From the NCBI GenBank assembly GCA_021790295.1, contig JAJYIC010000149.1:1-6467 (forward strand): a DNA stretch of 6,467 nucleotides. The letters are read 5' to 3'. The first letter of the stretch is position 1. Every line of letters begins with the position of its first letter. The translations under genes and the position numbers were made by a program. Positions 1 to 5,590 of the stretch are shown here, in pieces. The notes under the pieces are model-generated. The model had not been told where the DNA came from, searched no databases, and saw nothing but the letters and a program-made list of their open reading frames with translations. The stretch comes from Pseudomonadota bacterium. Its GTDB lineage: Bacteria > Pseudomonadota > Alphaproteobacteria > ATCC43930 > CGMCC-115725.

Positions 1-45
1 AAAAACAGCCTCCTCGAAAGGCTCGAAGAGTGGAAAAGGGAGTGA
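1..45 (+). CDS. 3' end of an upstream gene, possibly cobN (partial)
   Basis: Frame 1 from the window edge reads 14 codons (KNSLLERLEEWKRE) and stops at TGA 43-45. The stop overlaps the cobO start region, the same close coupling seen between the other genes here. CobN, the large subunit of the aerobic cobaltochelatase, often precedes cobO in proteobacterial B12 clusters. Its C-terminus commonly carries an 'NS' shortly before the end, as here. That resemblance is from memory and rests on very few residues, so the identity is only a suggestion. That some upstream coding sequence ends here is more likely than which gene it is. Confidence 0.4.
   Translation, partial: KNSLLERLEEWKRE
17..21 (+). 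promoter_or_regulatory. Probable ribosome binding site for cobO
   Basis: AAAGG lies 8 bases before the GTG at 30, which supports that start. A second in-frame GTG at 42 forms a GTGA overlap with the upstream TGA at 43-45. The AAGGG before it (36-40) leaves only one base of spacing, which is too close for a normal ribosome binding site. The choice between the two starts changes the protein by four residues. Confidence 0.4.
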
Positions 46-665
46 AAAGAGAAGCCGCAACCGAGGCCGAGAAAAACCTCCGCCATCGCGAAAGGATGGC
101 GAAGGTGAAAGCCGCCCGCGACCGCATGATGGAAGGAAAGACGGCGGAACGGGGTCTTCTCATCGTCCATACGGGCGCCGGCAAAGGGAAATCGACCGCC
201 GCTTTCGGCCTCCTTTTGCGCGCTCTCGGCCACGGCATGCGCGCCGGCGTCGTGCAGTTCGTCAAAGGCGCCTGGTCGACCGGAGAGCGCAGCTTTCTCG
301 AACGCTTTCCCGAACTCGTCACCTTTCGGGCCATGGGCGAAGGCTTTAGCTGGGAAACCCAGGACCGCGAGCGCGACATCCGCGCGGCGCGGGCGGCCTG
401 GGAAGCGGCAAAGGCGATGATCGCCGATCCTTCCTATCGGCTCATCGTTCTCGACGAACTCTCTATCGTCCTGCGTTATGGAAATCTTCCGCTGGAGGAG
501 GTGCTGGCGGCGCTCGAAGCGCGCCCGCCCGGGCTTCACCTCGTCGTCACCGGCCGCAACGCTCCGCCCCAACTCCTCGCCCTTGCCGATCTCGTCACCG
601 AGATGAAGCTCGTCAAGCATCCCTTCCGGGAAGGCGTCAAGGCGCAAAAGGGGATCGAATTCTGA
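30..665 (+). CDS. cobO: Cob(I)yrinic acid a,c-diamide adenosyltransferase CobO
   Basis: A cytoplasmic enzyme that transfers the 5'-deoxyadenosyl group from ATP to the cobalt of the reduced corrinoid. The 211-residue length matches CobO/BtuR proteins. A basic, charged N-terminal stretch (1-40) leads into the family's P-loop, GAGKGKST at 49-56, preceded by 'IVHT'. Other family features are MGEGFSWETQD (102-112), the Walker B-like LIVLDEL (138-144), VTGRN (173-177) and the typical C-terminus with HPFR and KGIEF. The start is GTG at 30, with an alternative GTG at 42. Its TGA shares one base with the cobQ ATG (TGATG), so the two are probably translationally coupled. No key residue appears to be missing. 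Confidence 0.95.
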   Translation: MEKGVKREAATEAEKNLRHRERMAKVKAARDRMMEGKTAERGLLIVHTGAGKGKSTAAFGLLLRALGHGMRAGVVQFVKGAWSTGERSFLERFPELVTFRAMGEGFSWETQDRERDIRAARAAWEAAKAMIADPSYRLIVLDELSIVLRYGNLPLEEVLAALEARPPGLHLVVTGRNAPPQLLALADLVTEMKLVKHPFREGVKAQKGIEF

Positions 666-2155
666 TGGCGCGCGCCTTGATGATCCAGGGAACGGGCTCG
701 GATGTCGGCAAGTCCCTGATCCTCGCAGGATTGTCGCGCGCATTCTCGCGCCGCGGGCTCAAGGTGTTTCCCTTCAAGCCCCAGAACATGTCGAACAACG
801 CCGCCGTCACCAAGGAGGGCGGCGAGATCGGCCGCGCCCAGGCGTTGCAGGCGCGCGCCTGCCGCGTTCCGCCCGAAGCCGACATGAACCCGGTCCTTTT
901 GAAACCGCAAGGGGAGGGAAGCGCGCAGGTCATCCTCGGCGGGCGCGTGTGGGGCACCGCTTCGGCGCGCGAATACCGCGCTCTCGCGCCTTCATTCCTG
1001 CCGTTTGTCCTCGCCGCTTTTGCCCGTCTTGCCGCGCGCGCCGATCTCGTTCTCGTCGAAGGGGCGGGAAGCGCCGCCGAGATCAACCTGCGCCAAGGCG
1101 ACATCGCCAATATGGGTTTTGCCGAAGCGGCCGATCTTCCGGTCGTCCTTGTCGCCGACATCGAACGCGGCGGCGTCATCGCCCAAGTCGCCGGCACGGC
1201 GATCCTTCTTTCGCCCGGCGAAAGGGCGCGCGTCAAAGGCTATATCGTCAACAAATTCCGCGGCGATCCCGGCCTTTTCGAAGGAGGCCTCGCCGCTCTC
1301 GAAAGGCTGACAGGCCTCGAGGCCTTCGGCGTCGTTCCCTATTTCGAGAAGGCCCGTCTTCTCCCGGCCGAGGATTCGCTCGCTCTAACTTCCTTTGCGT
1401 CTCGCCCCCGCCGGCAGGACGCGCCCATCCTCGCCGCGGTGCCGATGCTCCCGCGCATCGCCAATTTCGACGATCTCGACCCTCTCGCCGCGGAAAGCGC
1501 GATCGAATGCGTTTTCGTCCCGCCCGGACGGCCTTTGCCGCGGCAGGCGCAGCTTGTCGTTCTCCCGGGCTCGAAGGCGACGATCGCCGATCTCGATTTT
1601 CTGCGCCAAGAGGGCTGGGACATAGACCTTCTCGCGCATCGCCGCCAAGGCGGGACCATTCTCGGGCTTTGCGGCGGCTTTCAGATGCTCGGGCAAAGGA
1701 TCGCCGACCCTTTGGGCATGGAAGGCCCGGCGCGAAGCGTGCCGGGGCTCGATCTTCTCGAGGTCGACACGGTGCTCGGCGGGGAGAAGCTCTTGGGCGA
1801 AGTCCGCGGCGTCGACATCGCGACGGGAACGCCCGTCTCGGGTTACGGGATGCATCTCGGCAAGACCACGGGACCGGGGTCGGAACGGCCGATGCTGCGC
1901 CTCTCTTCGGGGCCGGACGGCGCCTGCAGCGCCGATGGCCGGGTCATGGGCACCTATCTGCACGGGATTTTTGCGAGCGATCCTTTCCGCCACGCTTTTA
2001 TAGAGCGTCTCGGGGGAGAGGCGAGCGGGTGGTCCTGGGAAGGCGAAATCGAGACGATCCTCGACGCTTTCGCCGATCACCTCGAGGAGAACCTCGATCT
2101 CGACGGGCTTTTCGCCGCGTCTGGGAGCCTCTCTCAAAGCGCGAAGGGGAGATGA
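665..2155 (+). CDS. cobQ: Adenosylcobyric acid synthase (glutamine-hydrolysing) CobQ
   Basis: A 496-residue protein that uses glutamine and ATP to amidate four ring side chains (b, d, e, g) of adenosylcobyrinic acid a,c-diamide. The N-terminal synthetase domain starts at once with the P-loop GTGSDVGKS (9-17), then FKPQNMSNNA (37-46), the VEGAGS region (131-136) and DIERGG (165-170). The C-terminal half is a class I glutamine amidotransferase domain with nucleophile Cys336 in LGLCGGF, YGMHLGKT (394-401) and probable catalytic His433 in YLHGIF. Length and motif order are normal for CobQ/CbiP. The ATG overlaps the cobO stop by one base. AAAAGGGGA at 646-654 sits 10 bases upstream as ribosome binding site. 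The last 22 bases overlap the 3' end of cbiB on the other strand. Confidence 0.97.
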   Translation: MARALMIQGTGSDVGKSLILAGLSRAFSRRGLKVFPFKPQNMSNNAAVTKEGGEIGRAQALQARACRVPPEADMNPVLLKPQGEGSAQVILGGRVWGTASAREYRALAPSFLPFVLAAFARLAARADLVLVEGAGSAAEINLRQGDIANMGFAEAADLPVVLVADIERGGVIAQVAGTAILLSPGERARVKGYIVNKFRGDPGLFEGGLAALERLTGLEAFGVVPYFEKARLLPAEDSLALTSFASRPRRQDAPILAAVPMLPRIANFDDLDPLAAESAIECVFVPPGRPLPRQAQLVVLPGSKATIADLDFLRQEGWDIDLLAHRRQGGTILGLCGGFQMLGQRIADPLGMEGPARSVPGLDLLEVDTVLGGEKLLGEVRGVDIATGTPVSGYGMHLGKTTGPGSERPMLRLSSGPDGACSADGRVMGTYLHGIFASDPFRHAFIERLGGEASGWSWEGEIETILDAFADHLEENLDLDGLFAASGSLSQSAKGR

Positions 2156-3123
2156 AGGAAAAGCCAGAAAAGGGCGACAAGGCCCGCTTCGAAGAAACAG
2201 GCGAGGCGATAAAGCCGGAGCGCCCGAGCGATGTCGGCGGCCGCGGCGCGCGCCGTTCCTTCGCCGAGCCAGGGGTCGGCGACAAAGAGCCCGTCATAAC
2301 GGCGCGGCCCGGCAAGAGAAAGAGCGAGCGCTCCGGCCATCGCCGCTTCCGGCCAGCCGGCGTTCGGAGAGTGATGCTTTCCTGCGTCGCGAAACATGAT
2401 CCGCAAGGCCGCGCGTCCAGAGGCGCCTTTGCTGAAGATCGCCGCGGCCGCCAGAAGAAGAGCACACAGGCGCGCCGGCACGAGATTGAGGAGATCGTCG
2501 AGGCGTGCCGCCGCAAAGCCAAAGCTCAGATAGCGCGGGGTTTTGTGCCCGATCATGCTGTCGAGCGTATTCGCCATCTTGTAGGCGAAAAGACCGGGGA
2601 GCCCGAGAAGAAGGGTGAAAACGACGGGGGCGACGACGCCGTCGCAGAGGTTCTCGGCGAGGCTTTCGATCGCCGCGCGCGCGACCCCATGGCGGTCGAG
2701 GCTCAAAGGATCGCGGCCGACGATGTGGCGCACCGCTTCGCGTCCGCTTTCGAGACCGCCTTCGCGCAAGGCCCTGCGCACCGCCTCGACATGGTCGAAA
2801 AGGCTCCTTTGCGCGAGGAGGCTGGCGATGGCAAAGGCTTCGACCGCGGCGCCGAGAAGGCTGCCGCGCAAAACCCATGCGAGCAGGACGCCAAGCGCCG
2901 CGGCGGCGCCGACGCAAAGGATGACCGTGACGAGACCGCGGATGCGCCGGGCGCTTTCGCTGCGGGTGTCGCGGTTGAGCCTTCGGTCGAAAAAGGCGAC
3001 GGCGCGTCCGGCAAAAACGATAGGGTGCGGGATGCGGGTAAACGCCCTCTCGCCGAGAAAGGCGTCGAGCGCGAGCCCGGCGAGGAGCAGAAGGGCGCGG
3101 TCGTGACCGAGGGTGGCGATCAT
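2134..3123 (-). CDS. cbiB: Adenosylcobinamide-phosphate synthase CbiB/CobD (inner-membrane protein)
   Basis: A 329-residue membrane protein that joins adenosylcobyric acid to (R)-1-amino-2-propanol or its phosphate, giving adenosylcobinamide (phosphate). Hydrophobic segments lie near 10-24, 63-85, 90-104, 162-180, 217-230, 261-272 and 308-326. Conserved family blocks are visible: IPHPIVFAGR (31-40), VGRD (135-138), AIESLAENLCDGVVAPV (151-167), YKMANTLDSMIGH (181-193), RLDDLLNLVPAR (207-218) and DAGKHHSPNAGWPEAAMAG (246-264). I chose the ATG complementary to 3121-3123. The frame stays open to 3234, but that extension is Arg/Pro-rich, non-family and lies inside cbiX. No good ribosome binding site precedes the chosen start. 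This is the only gene on the - strand. Its stop lies within cobQ and its promoter must lie inside cbiX. Confidence 0.95.
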   Translation of the reverse strand: MIATLGHDRALLLLAGLALDAFLGERAFTRIPHPIVFAGRAVAFFDRRLNRDTRSESARRIRGLVTVILCVGAAAALGVLLAWVLRGSLLGAAVEAFAIASLLAQRSLFDHVEAVRRALREGGLESGREAVRHIVGRDPLSLDRHGVARAAIESLAENLCDGVVAPVVFTLLLGLPGLFAYKMANTLDSMIGHKTPRYLSFGFAAARLDDLLNLVPARLCALLLAAAAIFSKGASGRAALRIMFRDAGKHHSPNAGWPEAAMAGALALSLAGPRRYDGLFVADPWLGEGTARAAAADIARALRLYRLACFFEAGLVALFWLFLHLPFAL

Positions 3124-3127
3124 CGCC

Positions 3128-3136
3128 GGGGGAAAG
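3128..3136 (+). promoter_or_regulatory. Ribosome binding site of cbiX
   Basis: The purine run GGGGGAAAG ends four bases before the cbiX ATG at 3141, with its GGGGGA core about seven bases away. It fills most of the 17-base gap (3124-3140) between the divergent starts of cbiB and cbiX. The gap is too short for a promoter for either gene, so this binding site is all it appears to hold. Confidence 0.6.
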
Positions 3137-3140
3137 CGGG

Positions 3141-4058
3141 ATGAAAGAACGGGCGGTGCTGATTTGCGGGCATGGGAGCCGCGACCCCGAGGCGATCCGC
3201 GAATTCGAGGAATTCGCCGCGGCCTTGCGGGCACGCCTCGCCGATTACGAGGTCGCGAACGCCTATCTCGAATTTGCCCGCCCGGTCATCCGCGACGGTC
3301 TCCTTTCGCTTTATCGGCAGGGCGCCCGGCGCATCGTTGCGGTTCCGGGTATGCTCTTTGCGGCAAGCCACGTCAAAAACGACCTTCCTTCCGAGGTCAA
3401 CAGCTTTGCCTTGGAGAAGCCCGATGTCGAGATCCGCCTTTTGCGCGACCTCGCGATCGACCCGAAGCTTTTGCGCGCCGCCGCCGAGCGCATCGGCGAC
3501 ACGGAAGGAGGCGGGCGCGGCCAAAGCCTCCTTCTCGTCGTCGGCCGCGGCACCAGCGATCCCGACGCCAATTCGAACATTGCCAAGCTGACGCGCATGC
3601 TGTGGGAGGGGATGGGGTTCGGCTGGGCCGAAACCGCCTTTAGCGGGCTTGCCCATCCGCGCGTCGCCGCGGCGCTGCGGCGCGCGGCTCGGCTCGGCTT
3701 TGCCCGCATCGTCGTCTTTCCCTATTTCCTTTTTACCGGCGTCCTCGTCAAACGCATCTACGCCGAAACCGATCGCGTCGCCGCGGAATTCCCCGAGATC
3801 GCCTTTGCGAAAGCGCCCTACCTCAAAGACCATCCGCTCGTCATCGACACTTTTGCCGAGCGCATCGCCGAAAGCGAAAGCGGCGATCCGGCGATGAACT
3901 GCCAGTTCTGCAAATACCGCGTGCAGATGATCGGTTACGAAAAAGACCTGCATGCGGTACAGGAGGCGCATCACCATCACGTGCGCGGCATCGGCACAAA
4001 GGGCGATCACGATCATTCCCCTAACGATCATTCCCTCGACGATTCCTCTTTCGGCTGA
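3141..4058 (+). CDS. cbiX: Long-form sirohydrochlorin cobaltochelatase CbiX with Cys/His-rich C-terminus
   Basis: Inserts metal, normally Co2+ in B12 pathways, into sirohydrochlorin in the cytoplasm. The 305 residues form two similar halves. The first half has the chelatase signature LICGHGSRD with His11 and a second likely metal-binding His77 in ASHVKNDLP. In the second half the matching places read VVGRGTSD (Arg136) and FTGVLVKR (no His), so only the N-terminal half looks catalytic. The C-terminal extension carries MNCQFCKYR (Cys254, Cys257), a four-His run (277-280) and a His/Asp-rich tail (289-302). The Cys-x-x-Cys plus His pattern resembles long CbiX proteins reported to bind an Fe-S centre. 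A strong GGGGGAAAG precedes the ATG. Its TGA overlaps the next gene's ATG (TGATG). The metal used in vivo cannot be read from sequence. Confidence 0.93.
   Translation: MKERAVLICGHGSRDPEAIREFEEFAAALRARLADYEVANAYLEFARPVIRDGLLSLYRQGARRIVAVPGMLFAASHVKNDLPSEVNSFALEKPDVEIRLLRDLAIDPKLLRAAAERIGDTEGGGRGQSLLLVVGRGTSDPDANSNIAKLTRMLWEGMGFGWAETAFSGLAHPRVAAALRRAARLGFARIVVFPYFLFTGVLVKRIYAETDRVAAEFPEIAFAKAPYLKDHPLVIDTFAERIAESESGDPAMNCQFCKYRVQMIGYEKDLHAVQEAHHHHVRGIGTKGDHDHSPNDHSLDDSSFG
4009..4053 (+). repeat. Three 15-bp tandem repeats encoding the CbiX His/Asp tail
   Basis: Units start at 4009, 4024 and 4039. The first two share an identical 12-base core, ACGATCATTCCC; the third is degenerate and matches the second at 10 of 15 positions. 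The 15-base period keeps the frame and encodes the pentads HDHSP, NDHSL and DDSSF at the end of CbiX. The tail seems to have grown by in-frame duplication with later divergence. Confidence 0.7.
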
Positions 4059-5590
4059 TGTTCGACACCTTCCTGATGGTCGATTGGAGCGCGGCAAACC
4101 GTCCGCGGATTGGCCGCGACAGCATCTGGGTGTGCCGGCGCCGGCGCGAGGAGGAGCGGCTTTTCAACCCGTCGACGCGGCGGGAGGCAAAGACGCTTTT
4201 GCGCGAACTTCTGGAAGAGGCTTTCCGGGGCGGGGAAAGGGTTCTCGCCGGCTTCGATTTCCCGTTCGGCTACCCTTCGGGCCTTGCCGCCTTGCTCGCT
4301 CTCGAAGGGCCGCCATGGCGCGCGCTTTGGCAGAAGATCGCAAGCCTTCTGCACGAGGGCGCCCTCAACCAAAACAACCGTTTCGAGGTGGCGGCGGCGC
4401 TCAATAAGGCTCTCGCCGGGCAAGCCTTCCCTTTCTGGGGCTGCCCGGCAGGCAAAGAGGGACCCTGCTTGAAGCCCAAAAGCCACCGCGCCTATCGGCG
4501 CCTCGGGGTCGGCGAACGGCGTCTCATCGACGATTATCTGCCGTCCGCGCAACCATGCTGGAAACTTTTGGGCGCGGGTTCGGTCGGCGGCCAGGCCTTG
4601 ACCGGGATTCCCCTCGTCAAGGCTTTGCGCGAGGATCCCCTTTGGGCTGAGAGCGCCGCCGTGTGGCCTTTCGAAACAGGGCTCGCCGCGCCGGGCCCAG
4701 AGGCGAGGGTGGTCTTTGCCGAGATCTATCCTTCCTTGTGGCCGCTCGCGCCCGATGCGGGAGAAATAAAGGATAGGGCGCAGGTTTCGGCCGCCGCCCG
4801 CCATTTTGGAGAATGCGACAAGGCGGGCGAACTCGCGCCTCTTTTTTCGGGCGACCCCGGGCTTTCGCCGCAACAGCGCCGGCCGGTCGAAAGCGAAGAA
4901 GGCTGGATCCTCGGCGTCACCCGGCGCCAAAGCCGCGCCGCTCGCGTCGCGATCCCTGCGTCCAGCTCGAACTATCTGCGCGACCCGGCCGAAATCACGC
5001 GCCGTTCTTTTGCCGCGATCCGCGCCGAAACCGATCTCGAAAGATTCCCCCCCGCCATCCGGGGGCTCGCCTTGCGTCTAGCGCACGCGGCGGGGGATGC
5101 GGGCATCCTTGCCGATCTCGCCTGGTCCGAAGGCGCGGCTGAGCGGGGCAGGAGCGCCCTTTTGGCCGGCGCGCCGATCCTCGTCGATAGCGAGATGGTC
5201 GCCGCGGGCATCGCGCGCACAAAGCTTCCGGCCGCAAACCCCGTCATCTGCACTCTCAACCGGCCCGAGACGCACAACGAAGCAGAAAGGCTCGGCACGA
5301 CGCGTTCGGCGGCGGCGGTCGATTTGTGGCGCGAGCATCTCTTGGGTTCGATCGTCGCCATCGGCACGGCCCCGACCGCGCTTTTCCGCCTTCTCGAAGT
5401 GATCGCCGAAGGGGCCGGGAAACCGGCTCTCGTTCTCGGCTTTGCCGTCGGCTTTATCGGCGCTGCCGAAGGAAAGGCAGCGCTTATAGATCCGCGCCGC
5501 GGGCTTTCCTTTATTGCGCTCAAAGGACGGCGCGGCGGCAGCGCTTTTGCCGCCGCGGCTCTCAACGCTCTTCTCGAGAGGGCTTCGTGA
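4058..5590 (+). CDS. cobH: Fusion: DUF429-like RNase H-fold domain + precorrin-8X methylmutase (CobH/CbiC)
   Basis: A 510-residue two-module protein. Residues ~314-510 are precorrin-8X methylmutase, which moves the C-11 methyl to C-12 to give hydrogenobyrinic acid (or the cobalt form). Visible CobH/CbiC blocks are RRSFAAIRAE (315-324), catalytic His343 in LAHAAGD, GAPILVDSEMVAAG (371-384), TRSAAA (415-420), VAIGTAPTALF (433-443), GFAVGFIGAAEGK (461-473) and GRRGGSAFAAAALN (490-503). Residues 1-~290 are a separate domain with VDWSAAN (8-14), GFDFPFGYP (65-73), FWGCP (126-130), FAEIYPSLW (220-228), KDRAQVSA (238-245) and VESEEGWILGV (277-287). That layout recalls DUF429 proteins, predicted RNase H-like, of unknown role. 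The frame is unbroken, with no ATG or GTG that could start CobH alone. The ATG overlaps the cbiX stop and lacks a clear ribosome binding site, suggesting coupling to cbiX. The CobH call is firm; the N-terminal call is tentative. Confidence 0.9.
   Translation: MFDTFLMVDWSAANRPRIGRDSIWVCRRRREEERLFNPSTRREAKTLLRELLEEAFRGGERVLAGFDFPFGYPSGLAALLALEGPPWRALWQKIASLLHEGALNQNNRFEVAAALNKALAGQAFPFWGCPAGKEGPCLKPKSHRAYRRLGVGERRLIDDYLPSAQPCWKLLGAGSVGGQALTGIPLVKALREDPLWAESAAVWPFETGLAAPGPEARVVFAEIYPSLWPLAPDAGEIKDRAQVSAAARHFGECDKAGELAPLFSGDPGLSPQQRRPVESEEGWILGVTRRQSRAARVAIPASSSNYLRDPAEITRRSFAAIRAETDLERFPPAIRGLALRLAHAAGDAGILADLAWSEGAAERGRSALLAGAPILVDSEMVAAGIARTKLPAANPVICTLNRPETHNEAERLGTTRSAAAVDLWREHLLGSIVAIGTAPTALFRLLEVIAEGAGKPALVLGFAVGFIGAAEGKAALIDPRRGLSFIALKGRRGGSAFAAAALNALLERAS

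Noticed and set aside
949..3144. A 731-codon open frame on the + strand
   Set aside because: It lies out of frame over cobQ and antisense over cbiB. Its product is Arg/Ala/Gly/Pro-rich with no recognisable domain. It is a high-GC shadow of two clear genes.
3199..3217. Perfect inverted repeat GCGAATTC-GAG-GAATTCGC, about 76 bases upstream of the cbiB start
   Set aside because: It arises from repeated Glu-Phe codons within conserved cbiX coding sequence. Nothing else marks it as an operator, though its place upstream of cbiB makes it worth remembering.
3124..3234. A 37-residue N-terminal extension of CbiB
   Set aside because: The frame is open but Arg/Pro-rich, lies inside cbiX and does not resemble CbiB N-termini, which begin close to the hydrophobic segment that follows the ATG at 3123.
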